37,283 nt of DNA, taken from the NCBI GenBank assembly GCA_913056195.1, contig CAJXMF010000029.1:1-37283 (forward strand), in the 5' to 3' direction. Below, piece after piece: positions 15,738-27,825 of the stretch; positions within the stretch are counted from its first letter, which is position 1; each line of letters starts with the position of its first letter. The notes under the pieces are model-generated. The model searched no databases, was not told where the DNA came from, and worked only from the letters and a program-made list of their open reading frames with translations. Source of the stretch: an uncultured Methylococcaceae bacterium (lineage in GTDB: Bacteria; Pseudomonadota; Gammaproteobacteria; Methylococcales; Methylomonadaceae). The translations under genes and the position numbers were made by a program.

Positions 15738-17136
15738 ATATGCCTCCTTTCTTTATGAAATAGGATAAACCAAACAAAAATAAACCTGCCAGTATTCCAG
15801 CCATGCCTTCGTAGACAGCGTTCTGCCAGCCCAGATAACGCCAAAGCAGGGCAACCACAAACCCTGTAAAAATTGCGATAACACTCAATTTTTGTCCTGG
15901 TTTTACACCCAGGCACAGAACGATGAGTAAAGGTGCAAAAGCGCTCGCTAAACCAGACCAGGCCATCACTACCAAATTGAAAACGCTCTGTTTGACAAGG
16001 AGCGCCCACCCGAGGGCACATAATGTAATTGCAATCGTCGTTACCTTGATTAAACCTGTTTTTTCAATTTTATGCGGCAGCAAATCATGCGTTACCGCCG
16101 CAGAACAGCTCAATATCAGCGAATCAGCCGTTGACATCGTGGCGGCAAAAATACCCGCCAGAATCAAGCCTACCATTACCGGTGCCAACAATTGCTGCGC
16201 CATCATGGGAAGAGCCAGTTCCGTATCAAAACTACCGGCATCGGCAAGATATATACGCGAAAGCATACCTACGCCCGTAGCCAAAGCATAGAAGATGAGG
16301 AACCAAAGGTAATACCAGAACCGGGCTTGTTGCATTTTGTTGATATTACTCAGGGTCATGAAGCGAACCATAACATGCGGTTGACCAATGACTGACAATC
16401 CGGCAAACATCCAACTAATAACAAACAGAATACCGCCTGCCAGACCTGGTAGAGCCATGTCTTTGGGGAACCAGTCGAGGAAACCTTTTACGTCCTGCAT
16501 TTTAATTACAGCATTATTTACACCGCCCAAATCCTGAGTTGCAACAACTAATAACACCCCCATTGCCAACATCATCACCAAAGATTGAGCCGCATCTGTC
16601 CAGATAGAGGCTCGAATACCACCTGCAAAACAATACAGTGCAACCAATGCCGCACTCATTAGTGCACCTGCCCAAAGTGGCCAATCAAACAGGATATGTA
16701 ACGCTTTACTGCCGGCAATAAGTTGAGCACCGGCATATGCCAATAGAAAAACCAATGAGATACCGCCAATGACACGCTGTAAAACATCATGATGATTGCC
16801 ATACCAGTTGCTGAGTACACCGGCATAACTGACTGCACCGCTTTTTGCTGTGGCGGCACGCAAGCGGTTATGGACGAACATTGAGGCGAGGAAGTCACCC
16901 GAAATCCAACCCAGCATCAACCAGATAGAGGCAAGCCCCGTGTTATAAGTGTAACCGATGACACCAATAAACATATAACCGCTGTTATTGGTCGCCACTG
17001 CCGATAAACCTACCAGCAATGGGTTTACTGTACTGCTGGCAAGATAGTAGTCTTGCCGGGTGCCGTGGCTTTTCCAAATAGAGGATAAACCGATCAGGGT
17101 GAATCCAAGCAAAAAGCAGGCAAAGGAAATAATCAT
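15694..17136 (-). CDS. Sodium/solute symporter of the PutP family
   Basis: The protein is 480 aa with about 13 TM helices. SSS-family marks include SAVATNNSGYMFIGVIGYTY in TM2, GGIRASIWTDAAQSLVM, and the sodium-site helix AATMSTADSLILSCSAAVTH (about residues 325-345). E. coli PutP (502 aa) is the nearest type I recognise. Following the ectoine genes on the same strand (149 bp after ectD), it most likely imports a compatible solute such as proline or ectoine. The substrate is inferred from context only. No clear terminator lies between ectD and this gene. Confidence 0.88.
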   Translation of the reverse strand: MIISFACFLLGFTLIGLSSIWKSHGTRQDYYLASSTVNPLLVGLSAVATNNSGYMFIGVIGYTYNTGLASIWLMLGWISGDFLASMFVHNRLRAATAKSGAVSYAGVLSNWYGNHHDVLQRVIGGISLVFLLAYAGAQLIAGSKALHILFDWPLWAGALMSAALVALYCFAGGIRASIWTDAAQSLVMMLAMGVLLVVATQDLGGVNNAVIKMQDVKGFLDWFPKDMALPGLAGGILFVISWMFAGLSVIGQPHVMVRFMTLSNINKMQQARFWYYLWFLIFYALATGVGMLSRIYLADAGSFDTELALPMMAQQLLAPVMVGLILAGIFAATMSTADSLILSCSAAVTHDLLPHKIEKTGLIKVTTIAITLCALGWALLVKQSVFNLVVMAWSGLASAFAPLLIVLCLGVKPGQKLSVIAIFTGFVVALLWRYLGWQNAVYEGMAGILAGLFLFGLSYFIKKGGIYGQRLSKHQTEKGL

Positions 17137-17285
17137 GATAGATCCAACAATAGCAAACGGCTTATTAATGAAGCAGGGTTAAAAATTGTACCGTGATGAA
17201 TATCTTGGAAACACGGGTAAAAAGACAAACAGGTTCTTATGGTTATCGTGTACGAGTAGCAATGTATCGTTTTTTAAAGCAAGAT

Positions 17286-18176
17286 TTATTCAATGGCAGA
17301 GGAATCAGTATTTCTTAAATAATCCGGTCGAGGAGGTTGATCGCAGAAGGGCGCTACAAGTTTATTTTCGCAACTGTTAAAAACGAACATTAACAGTGTT
17401 CGCGGCATAGCGGAAATATTATCAGGCGAGCCGTGCATCAAATTGCACTCATGAAAAACAACCGTTCCAGGATTGCCGTAAACGCCCTTTATTTCCCTGT
17501 TTTTAAGCAGTCGCTGCATGGTTTCCGGCTTGGGGACACCAGCCTCTTGTTTTTTAAGTGATTGATCATAGTTTCTGCTTCCGGTCACTCCGGCACAAGA
17601 TACATACTCTTTATGGGAGCCGGGAATAACATAAAGCGGGCCGTTATATTCATTGTTTTCGTTCAGCATGATCCAGGCTGTCACCGCTCTCATTCTGGGC
17701 ATGCCATCCTCAACATGCCAGGTTTCAAAATCAGAGTGCCATGGGAAGGATTTGCCTGTAAATGCTGGCTTAATATTTATTCTGGACTGAGTAATATAAA
17801 CATCTGAACCCAGTAACTGTCTGGCAATTGTGAGGATTTTAGGGTGGCGTGAAAACTGATCGATTATGTGACTAAAGGCAAAAGGTTTGAATACTGTTCT
17901 CAGCTCGTTACTTTCAGGTTCGGTAATCAACTCTTCTCTGCCAGCCATCAGAGACCTTAAAGATTCAATCTCTTTCTGTAAAGGATTGACCCATTCCGGC
18001 ATGTAATCTGGCAAAACAATAAAACCATTCTCTTGATAATTTTCCATTTGGGGTAAGGTAAGAGAATATTCGATTCCAGGTTGGACATTACCATAAACGA
18101 TCGGATCTATTCTGGGTAGAATAGTTTCTTCATTTCCGGTACGTGATGGATAGAAATCTTCGGTTTCTTTAATCAT
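17286..18176 (-). CDS. ectD: Ectoine hydroxylase
   Basis: The protein is 296 aa, the normal length. It is a non-haem Fe(II)/2-oxoglutarate dioxygenase that converts ectoine to 5-hydroxyectoine. The EctD signature FPWHSDFETWHVEDGMP is intact, giving the iron-binding His and Asp at about residues 146 and 148; the distal His is in FHECNLMHGSPDN near residue 245. The QENGFIVLPDYM start region and VIPGSHKEYV are also typical. It lies 33 bp after ectC on the same strand, so ectABCD form one transcription unit. Hydroxyectoine usually adds protection against heat and desiccation. Confidence 0.96.
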   Translation of the reverse strand: MIKETEDFYPSRTGNEETILPRIDPIVYGNVQPGIEYSLTLPQMENYQENGFIVLPDYMPEWVNPLQKEIESLRSLMAGREELITEPESNELRTVFKPFAFSHIIDQFSRHPKILTIARQLLGSDVYITQSRINIKPAFTGKSFPWHSDFETWHVEDGMPRMRAVTAWIMLNENNEYNGPLYVIPGSHKEYVSCAGVTGSRNYDQSLKKQEAGVPKPETMQRLLKNREIKGVYGNPGTVVFHECNLMHGSPDNISAMPRTLLMFVFNSCENKLVAPFCDQPPRPDYLRNTDSSAIE

Positions 18177-18209
18177 TTTGACTCAGTATTTAACGTTTAT
18201 TGTCAGTGA

Positions 18210-18602
18210 TTATTCATCATCGATTTCATAAGCACCTTCTGCATTATGAACTTCCTTGCCAGTAAGCGGTGGATTGAACACACAAGCCATTTTCATTTCT
18301 GTAAAAGCGCGCAGCTTATGTCGGTCATGTTTATCAAGAATATAAATCGTACCCGGATTTATAGGATATTTTTTGCCATCATTCAGTGTTTCCACTTCGC
18401 CTTCACCCGACAGGCAATAGACGGATTCCAAATGATTTTGATAATGCATGTAGAAGTCTGCACCGGCATAAATTGTTGTAATATGGAACGAGAAACCCAT
18501 ACCATCCTCTTTTAAAAGTAACCGCGTGCTCTCCCAGTTACCATCAGGCGATACAACTCGCCGCTCTGTTTTTTCTGCCTCGTGCAAGGTTCTAACAATC
18601 AT
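18210..18602 (-). CDS. ectC: L-ectoine synthase
   Basis: The protein is 130 aa, a cupin. It closes the ring of N-gamma-acetyl-diaminobutyrate to ectoine. Seen are the cupin metal-site region [20 protein letters not shown] (Glu of HLES), the Tyr and His of [14 protein letters not shown], and the acidic tail. Length and order match the family. It is separated from ectB by 52 bp and from ectD by 33 bp. Confidence 0.97.
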   Translation of the reverse strand: MIVRTLHEAEKTERRVVSPDGNWESTRLLLKEDGMGFSFHITTIYAGADFYMHYQNHLESVYCLSGEGEVETLNDGKKYPINPGTIYILDKHDRHKLRAFTEMKMACVFNPPLTGKEVHNAEGAYEIDDE

Positions 18603-18654
18603 TTCTTTAACGCTTCCTGGTTTATCACTAATGCTATTTCAATGACGACTATTG

Positions 18655-20495
<1,841 letters not shown>

Positions 20496-20609
20496 AAAGC
20501 TGATATTTAGACCTCTATTTAATAGCTAGGCGATATTTCTCTTAATCTGGCAAAAATTTTTAATAACATGCAGAGACCATCAAAAATAATGCATGATGAA
20601 TAGAAATAT

Positions 20610-20655
20610 TATTTAGAATACTAAATATAGTACACTAAACGTATTTGCTAGTCCA
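20610..20655 (-). promoter_or_regulatory. ectA promoter with two overlapping EctR-type operators
   Basis: On the minus strand a -35 TGGACT (20655-20650) and a -10 TACTAT (20632-20627) are 17 bp apart. The -10 lies inside the palindrome AATATAGT-AC-ACTAAACG (20624-20641). Its reverse complement closely matches the EctR site I recall from Methylotuvimicrobium alcaliphilum (8-bp half-sites TATTTAGT and ACTATATA with a 2-bp gap). A second, more symmetric site TATTTAGA-AT-ACTAAATA (20610-20627) overlaps it by four bases on the downstream side. EctR bound here would block RNA polymerase. Confidence 0.72.
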
Positions 20656-20682
20656 GGTTATCCAGACTTGGCAACTGATGAT

Positions 20683-20699
20683 GGTCAAGAGAGTTGACC
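20683..20699. repeat. Inverted repeat in the ectR-ectA intergenic region
   Basis: GGTCAA (20683-20688) and TTGACC (20694-20699) with a 5-bp spacer lie about 190 bp before ectA and 210 bp before ectR. It could be a regulator site or a -35-like element. The rest of the region, 20700-20908, shows no convincing gene, only a short minus-strand frame without homology I can name. Confidence 0.4.
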
Positions 20700-20908
20700 T
20701 ATTTTTGCTATGCAATAACAACACTCGCGCCAGGTGCGCCTGAAGCGGTTTTAGGTGTTTTAAATCGCGGTGAGATTGTCAGCGTGGTTTCACGCCATAT
20801 TTTGTGTGAACCAGGCTGAGTCAACACAACAAAAAAGTAGCCGTTTAGAAAATAACCCGTTATATAATCAGGCATATACGCCATTACCATAATAGAATTC
20901 AGGGCTTA

Positions 20909-21433
20909 ATGATGAATCTTATTGAAGAAGTACTTGTTTCCCTTCGTCGCGTCATCAGAGCGACTGACCTTCATTCAAAATACTTGATCAAAACGACCGG
21001 GTTGACTGCGCCTCAGATTTTGTTACTTCAGACAATCAGAAACCAAGGTCAAGTCACCATTGGTGAACTGGCTAAAAAGATGAGTCTTAGTCAGGCAACA
21101 GTAACATCCATATTGGATAGACTGGAAAAACGTAAATTTATTTATCGAAAACGTTCGGAACAGGACAAACGTAAAGTGCATGCCTACCTTACAGATGATG
21201 CACTGGAAATGCTAAAAAATGCCCCAATTCCTCTGCAGGATCACTTCACCCGGCAATTTGCCGACCTTCAGGATTGGGAAAAAACAATGATAATATCATC
21301 GCTGCAACGCATAGCACAGATGATGGATGCACAACATATTGATGCATCGCCTGTGCTGGATGTTGGTATTTTGGATAAACAAAATACTACGATTGAAATG
21401 CCTGAGGCTTACTCTGAAACCAAAAACAAATGA
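20909..21433 (+). CDS. ectR: MarR-family repressor of ectoine genes (EctR)
   Basis: The protein is 174 aa. The winged helix is clear: TGLTAPQILLLQTIRNQGQV, then TIGELAKKMSLSQATVTSIL and DRLEKRKFIYRKRSEQDKRK (about residues 30-90), followed by a helical dimerisation end. It is divergent from ectA, as for EctR in methylotrophs, and the operator sites at 20610-20641 fit. The name rests on context plus the operator match. Two ATG codons open the frame (20909 and 20912), preceded by AGGG. The divergent terminator at 21553-21589 follows. Confidence 0.88.
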   Translation: MMNLIEEVLVSLRRVIRATDLHSKYLIKTTGLTAPQILLLQTIRNQGQVTIGELAKKMSLSQATVTSILDRLEKRKFIYRKRSEQDKRKVHAYLTDDALEMLKNAPIPLQDHFTRQFADLQDWEKTMIISSLQRIAQMMDAQHIDASPVLDVGILDKQNTTIEMPEAYSETKNK

Positions 21434-21552
21434 TAGACATGCTGATTTAATGCACGCCAAAAGAAATTGGGGATTATTTTAAGCTGTACTATTATTCTAC
21501 TGTCAGGGCTATTGTGAGAAATCAAAGACGCCCTCTAACTTTTTCTACCCAT

Positions 21553-21589
21553 AAAAAACCCGCTATGCGTTTAACACAGCGGGTTTTTT
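21553..21589. terminator. Bidirectional rho-independent terminator
   Basis: AAAAAACCCGCT (21553-21564) pairs with AGCGGGTTTTTT (21578-21589) around a 13-nt loop. It serves both ectR (plus strand) and the Lpp-like gene that ends at 21617 on the minus strand. Confidence 0.88.
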
Positions 21590-21616
21590 ACACAGCAGAG
21601 TAAAAAATCGAAATGA

Positions 21617-21892
21617 TTATTTCATCATCGATCTTTTGAACATGCGATCAAGTTTGCTGTTGGTTTGTTGAGCAAACTGCGCCGCACGGTTTGCTGCCGC
21701 TTCTGCCGCTGCCGCTCTAGCTGCTGCTTCTGCCGCAGAGGTTTGTGCTTTTGCCGCATCAGAAGACGCTGAAGAAATTTGTGTTTTTAAAGTATCAATC
21801 TGAGATTGCAGATTAGTGATATCTGAAGTGCTCGCACAACCTGTGGCTAAACCGGCGATAGCTAAAACAGATGCAAATTTTATTGTTTTCAT
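21617..21892 (-). CDS. Lpp/OprI-like murein lipoprotein
   Basis: The protein is 91 aa from the ATG at 21892, with GAGGAA 6 bp before it; a longer in-frame start at 21940 would hide the signal. A lipoprotein signal ends in the lipobox LATGC (Cys near residue 19). A heptad-like coiled coil (DITNLQSQIDTLKTQISSAS) runs into an Ala-rich zipper, and the chain ends in -RSMMK. The C-terminal Lys matches the residue that Lpp links to peptidoglycan. An L,D-transpeptidase gene lies just upstream on the same strand, which strengthens the idea of a cell-wall-anchored lipoprotein. Confidence 0.85.
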   Translation of the reverse strand: MKTIKFASVLAIAGLATGCASTSDITNLQSQIDTLKTQISSASSDAAKAQTSAAEAAARAAAAEAAANRAAQFAQQTNSKLDRMFKRSMMK

Positions 21893-22021
21893 AATGCGTT
21901 CCTCGTTTGATAGATTAAGAATCAGATAGAGTTTATACAAAATTTATGAATCGTAACTTAAATACATTGATATTCCTGCATTTCCTCCAATTCTGCCTTG
22001 TTTTTTGCAAACTTTCCAGTT

Positions 22022-22567
22022 TTATTTTATTTCTACACGGGTACCTTTTTCGATCCAGCGACTTAAAATAACAATCTGGTGATTGGTCAGTGCGATGCAG
22101 CCGTGGGTCCAGTTCATCAGGCGATGGATTTTAATGTCTCCTTTCCCAAGCCCATGAATCCCGATATTACCGCCTAACACCGTATCCTGAGGCGGGGGTT
22201 CATTGGCCATGTGCTTATCAATAATTCTGTAATAGGTTTTATGGTCGATGCGGCCAAGATTCAAGGCCCTGAAGGCATCCGAAATAGAGGGATAGTCCAG
22301 ACCAAAAAACCGGTAATAAGGACTTTTCTTATTGATCCAGGCGATTCGGTAATGGCCGATTGGCGTGATGTTATCGCCTTGCTCTCGCTTGTATCCGGAA
22401 CCATTCTGAGCAATCGCAATGTCAGTCAAGGTGGCTATCGTTTTGTCACCGCGTTTAATCAGAAGTTGCTGTTTTTGTGTATTGATTTCTATCCAAACCT
22501 CATCGGCAAGCGTTTGAAAATGAAACAGACATAATGCTAGAAACAACACGATCCGAGTGAACGTCAT
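22022..22567 (-). CDS. L,D-transpeptidase with YkuD domain
   Basis: The protein is 181 aa. After a signal peptide (cut after QTLA) comes a YkuD domain from VWIEINTQKQQLLIKRG to the C-terminus. The catalytic motif is IGIHGLGKG with MNWTHGCIALTNHQ (Cys near residue 157; most family members have S/THGC). Such enzymes make 3-3 cross-links or attach Lpp to peptidoglycan. No LysM domain is present. It lies 129 bp upstream of the Lpp-like gene and is divergent from pgm across 68 bp. Confidence 0.9.
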   Translation of the reverse strand: MTFTRIVLFLALCLFHFQTLADEVWIEINTQKQQLLIKRGDKTIATLTDIAIAQNGSGYKREQGDNITPIGHYRIAWINKKSPYYRFFGLDYPSISDAFRALNLGRIDHKTYYRIIDKHMANEPPPQDTVLGGNIGIHGLGKGDIKIHRLMNWTHGCIALTNHQIVILSRWIEKGTRVEIK

Positions 22568-22632
22568 AAAAACCTACAAATTAGAACTGATTTGGTGTAA
22601 TTTAAAGCGCGTATTCTCTCATTCAGGATTGA

Positions 22633-24270
<1,638 letters not shown>

Positions 24271-24271
24271 T

Positions 24272-24691
24272 ATGTGGATTCAAAAAGACATTAAACTGAC
24301 CGCCAAAAAACGGGGTTTCCATCTGGTGACCGGTGAAATCTTGAGGCAAGTGCCGGAGTTATCGTCGCTGACAGTTGGGCTGATGCATGTGTTTATTCAA
24401 CATACTTCGGCCTCTTTGACGCTCAACGAAAATGCCGATGCCTCGGTCAGAGAAGATTTTGAACGTTTTTTTAACCAGACTGTGCCAGAGGATGCGCCTT
24501 ATTACACGCATACCTATGAAGGCAGCGACGATATGCCGGCTCACCTCAAGTCCAGTCTGCTCGGTGCCAGTGTGACGGTTCCAATTGCAGATGGACAGTT
24601 GAAAATGGGCATCTGGCAGGGTATTTATTTGTGTGAGCATCGTAACCAGGGCGGCCCGAGGCGACTGGTTATTACCTTGCATGGTGAATAA
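24272..24691 (+). CDS. yjbQ: YjbQ/UPF0047-family protein
   Basis: The protein is 139 aa with the full family pattern: HTSASLTLNENADASVREDF, then DMPAHLKSSLLGASVTVPI, and GIWQGIYLCEHRNQGGPRR. Family members bind a metal and have weak thiamine-phosphate synthase activity; the true role is unsettled. It starts 1 bp after the pgm stop and is probably translated by coupling. Confidence 0.92.
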   Translation: MWIQKDIKLTAKKRGFHLVTGEILRQVPELSSLTVGLMHVFIQHTSASLTLNENADASVREDFERFFNQTVPEDAPYYTHTYEGSDDMPAHLKSSLLGASVTVPIADGQLKMGIWQGIYLCEHRNQGGPRRLVITLHGE

Positions 24692-24721
24692 TTTGAACAT
24701 TTCAAACCAAGGCGAATCATT

Positions 24722-25177
24722 ATGATAAAAAAACCATTGGCGACACTGTTTTTATGTTCCAGCATGCTGTCACCGGCGATGGCTGAATCAGAAACAACAG
24801 ACATCACCGTTTACCGCAGCCCAAGCTGTGGCTGTTGCAAAAAATGGGTGCAACATTTAAAAGACAATCATTTTAATGTCACCGATATTGTCAAAGACGA
24901 TATGCAGAGCGTAAAACAGGCCCTGGGTATTCCTCGTGCACTGGCTTCATGTCATACCGCTGTCGTGAAGGGTTATACCGTCGAAGGCCATGTGCCGGCC
25001 GATGATATCAAAACCATGCTGACGCAAAAGGCTGATATTGCCGGCATTTCGGTTCCGGGTATGCCAGCGGGAACACCGGGTATGGAAATGGGTGGACGCA
25101 CAGCCTCTTATCAAGTCGTTTCCTTCGACAAAAAAGGCGAATTCAAGGTATTCAATCAATATAATGTCGCGCCATGA
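24722..25177 (+). CDS. DUF411 metal-binding periplasmic protein
   Basis: The protein is 151 aa. A signal peptide (cut after PAMA) leads to a thioredoxin-like start: TVYRSPSCGCCKKWVQHL (a CXCC motif), then LGIPRALASCHTAVVKGYTVEGHVPADDI, a third-Cys region with His. This is the classic DUF411 (often called CopG-like) pattern, linked by genomic context to copper. The tail GMPAGTPGMEMGGRTASYQV is Met-rich. Unusually it sits within a sugar-metabolism run; its stop overlaps the glk start by 4 bp (ATGA). Confidence 0.9.
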   Translation: MIKKPLATLFLCSSMLSPAMAESETTDITVYRSPSCGCCKKWVQHLKDNHFNVTDIVKDDMQSVKQALGIPRALASCHTAVVKGYTVEGHVPADDIKTMLTQKADIAGISVPGMPAGTPGMEMGGRTASYQVVSFDKKGEFKVFNQYNVAP

Positions 25178-26145
25178 TTTTAGCCGGTGATATTGGCGGC
25201 ACGAAAACCCTGTTAGCGCTGTTTTCGACAGGTGGCGATTGTGTCGCTAAACAACAGTACCTGAGTGCTGATTTTAAACGCTTTGACGATCTGCTCGACA
25301 GCTTTCTGACCGAACACGCAATGCCTGAGTTAGCGACGGTTTGTTTAGGCGTGGCAGGGCCTGTTGTGGAAGGCCAGTGCGTAACCACAAATTTGCCTTG
25401 GGTTTTGCGCGCCGATGACATCAAAACCCGCACCGGTGCTCGACATGTTGCGCTGCTGAATGATCTGGAAGCGATGTCCTGGGGACTGTTGCATAGGCCT
25501 GAAGCTGATTTTATCGCACTGAACCCTGATGCCGAGCATACAACGGGGCATATTGCGGTGCTGGCGGCCGGTACCGGGCTTGGCGAGGCGATTATCGTGC
25601 GTGACAAGACACATACCAGGATACTGTCCACCGAAGGCGGACACAGCGATTTTGCGCCGACGGACGAACGGGAATTCCAACTGTTTACGTTTTTGCAGCA
25701 AAAATATGGACACCATATCAGTTATGAGCGTGTGGTTTCGGGGATGGGGATCGTTGATATTTATGACTTTTTAAAACAGCACACGAAACTGTCAGCGACG
25801 ACCGATACCGAGCAGCGTTTCGAGCAAGAAGACAAGGCTGCGGTTATCAGTCAGCAGGCGCAAGCCAGGCAAGACCCATTATGTATCGAAACAATGCGTA
25901 TTTTTTGTCGCTGCTACGGCGCTGAGGCGAGTAATCTGGCGTTGAAAACATTAAGTTATGGCGGCGTTTTATTAGCTGGCGGTATCGCCGCCAAAAACCT
26001 GGACTTGATGACAAATGGTGTGTTTATGCAGGCGTTTCTGGACAAAGGGCGTTATCATGCGTTGTTAAAAAAAATACCGGTGAAAATTTGTTTAAACGCT
26101 GAAGCCGCCCTGTTGGGGGCGTTTTACTATGCATTAGCACGTTGA
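25174..26145 (+). CDS. glk: Glucokinase
   Basis: The protein is 323 aa, a bacterial glucokinase of the E. coli Glk type (321 aa). The ATP site LAGDIGGTKTLLALF is at residues 3-17; LLNDLEAMSWG, AAGTGLGEAII and the glucose-binding STEGGHSDFAPTDERE are intact, with the C-terminal GGVLLAGGIAAKNL. It phosphorylates glucose, possibly released from glycogen or sucrose. It overlaps the DUF411 gene and is 15 bp before ald. Confidence 0.95.
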   Translation: MILAGDIGGTKTLLALFSTGGDCVAKQQYLSADFKRFDDLLDSFLTEHAMPELATVCLGVAGPVVEGQCVTTNLPWVLRADDIKTRTGARHVALLNDLEAMSWGLLHRPEADFIALNPDAEHTTGHIAVLAAGTGLGEAIIVRDKTHTRILSTEGGHSDFAPTDEREFQLFTFLQQKYGHHISYERVVSGMGIVDIYDFLKQHTKLSATTDTEQRFEQEDKAAVISQQAQARQDPLCIETMRIFCRCYGAEASNLALKTLSYGGVLLAGGIAAKNLDLMTNGVFMQAFLDKGRYHALLKKIPVKICLNAEAALLGAFYYALAR

Positions 26146-26160
26146 AAAATAAAAAACGTT

Positions 26161-27258
26161 ATGAAAATTGGTATCCCCAAAGAAATAAAAAACCAGGAAA
26201 TGCGGGTGGCGATGACACCGGAGGGCGTGGCCAGACTGACAGCCGCAGGGCACGTTGTATGTGTCGAACAAGCGGCCGGTGAAGGCTCAGGCTTTAGCGA
26301 TGCGGAGTATCAAGCCGCAGGGGCAAAAATTGTATCGGCAGATCAGGCCTGGGCCAGTGATTTAGTCGTCAAGGTCAAAGAGCCACAGCCCACCGAATAT
26401 GATTATCTGAATGGGCAAATAGTGTTTACTTATTTTCATTTATCCGGTGTCGATAAGGCACTGACGCTGGCATTGCTGAAGAAAAATGTCACCGCTATCG
26501 CCTATGAAACACTGGAAGATGAAAACGGCCATTTGCCCGCATTAGCGCCAATGAGTGCCGTGGCCGGCAATATGTCGGTTTTAATGGGAAATTATTTTCT
26601 GGCACGCTTCAATCAAGGACGCGGCGTTTTACTCGCCCAGGTGTTAGGCGAAAAATCCGGCAAGGTATTGGTGGTTGGCGATGGCATCGTCGGTCAGCAC
26701 GCGGCCAGAGTGGCATTGGCTTTAGGTGCCAAAGTCACCATTGCCGGCCTGAATAAAACAAAATTTCAAGCATTGGCAGAAAAAGACCTGGCTGGGGCGA
26801 ACTTTTTACTCTCGACACCGGAAAATATTGCGCTCTGCACTCAGGAGAGCGATCTGGTTGTGGGGGCGGTTTTGATAAAAGGCACTCGCGCGCCCAAAGT
26901 CGTATCCGAAGACATGATTCGTCAGATGCAGCCCGGCGCTGTGGTGGTCGATGTCAGCATTGATCAGGGCGGTTGTATCGAAACCTCGAGGCCGACCAGT
27001 CATGCAGACCCGGTGTTTGTCAAACACGATGTCGTGCATTATTGTGTTACCAATATGCCCGGTGCTTACCCAAGAACATCGACAATTGCGCTGACCCGGG
27101 TGACACTGGCTTATATTGAATTGCTGGCAAATGAAGGCGTTGAAGCCTTTTTGAAAACGCCAAACCTGCGCCAGGCGATCAATGTTTATCAAGGCCGGAT
27201 CGTCTACAAAGCAGTCGCCGAAGATCTGGCCTTGATGGATAATTATCAGGCGTTATAA
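26161..27258 (+). CDS. ald: Alanine dehydrogenase
   Basis: The protein is 365 aa (family about 371). It catalyses NADH-linked reductive amination of pyruvate to alanine, and the reverse. The N-terminal MKIGIPKEIKNQEMRVAMTP, substrate Lys region VKVKEPQP, the catalytic-His region TYFHLSGV, the Rossmann loop VVGDGIVGQHAARVALALGA and DVSIDQGGCIETSRPTSH are all present. In methanotrophs this enzyme often helps assimilate ammonia. It lies 15 bp after glk, ending the run, and its stop overlaps the convergent next gene by 6 bp. Confidence 0.96.
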   Translation: MKIGIPKEIKNQEMRVAMTPEGVARLTAAGHVVCVEQAAGEGSGFSDAEYQAAGAKIVSADQAWASDLVVKVKEPQPTEYDYLNGQIVFTYFHLSGVDKALTLALLKKNVTAIAYETLEDENGHLPALAPMSAVAGNMSVLMGNYFLARFNQGRGVLLAQVLGEKSGKVLVVGDGIVGQHAARVALALGAKVTIAGLNKTKFQALAEKDLAGANFLLSTPENIALCTQESDLVVGAVLIKGTRAPKVVSEDMIRQMQPGAVVVDVSIDQGGCIETSRPTSHADPVFVKHDVVHYCVTNMPGAYPRTSTIALTRVTLAYIELLANEGVEAFLKTPNLRQAINVYQGRIVYKAVAEDLALMDNYQAL

Positions 27259-27714
27259 ATAGTCGTCCAGACCACTCAGCCCACTGACTGACCAGTTATC
27301 CTTATCGCTTAACGCTGTCGGATTAAACTCATCTCCCGTGTATTTAATCCGACAGACATAGCGTGCGGTCACATTGGCACCATTTTCGGGCAATACATCA
27401 ATATTGGCATTGATTACATATTGCGTATTGCCAATATCCCAGGCATTGAGCGGCTTGCTGGTATAAGAGACGGACACATCTGAATCGACTTCATCGGTAA
27501 TGTAACGATTACATTGATCGAAAGCGTAGCTGAGCATTTGACCATCTGCAGAAGCTTTCACAGCGTTTGGATCCTCTTCTTTTATAAACAGATCTGAATC
27601 AATGACGTCATAAACCAATGGCATGATGACCTCGACTTGAAAGGCAATTAAGGCAATCAGGCCGACAATAAATAGAAAAAATTTATACTTCTTTGGCGTA
27701 GCTTGTTTTGACAT
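27253..27714 (-). CDS. Hypothetical single-pass membrane protein
   Basis: The protein is 153 aa. A basic N-terminus (KQATPKKYKF) precedes one TM helix at residues 12-32, then a ~120-residue periplasmic domain with two Cys (in FDQCNRYITDEV and RYVCRIKY) that may form a disulfide. The start of the soluble part is acidic. I recognise no family. It is convergent with ald, and the gene downstream on its own strand side is the bufferin operon, read the same way but starting far upstream; no link is evident. Confidence 0.6.
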   Translation of the reverse strand: MSKQATPKKYKFFLFIVGLIALIAFQVEVIMPLVYDVIDSDLFIKEEDPNAVKASADGQMLSYAFDQCNRYITDEVDSDVSVSYTSKPLNAWDIGNTQYVINANIDVLPENGANVTARYVCRIKYTGDEFNPTALSDKDNWSVSGLSGLDDYL

Positions 27715-27825
27715 AGTTTTTATAATTTTTTAGGTTGTAAATTCGAACACAGGATTGTTATCCATAAGCTATGGATTATATAACAGGCCGAATTGTTCCG
27801 AGATGTTATATGAATTCCGCTTGGC

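Noticed and set aside
20708-20890. 60-codon minus-strand frame between ectA and ectR
   Set aside because: No ribosome binding site, no recognised family and an unusual composition; more likely regulatory DNA or an old remnant.
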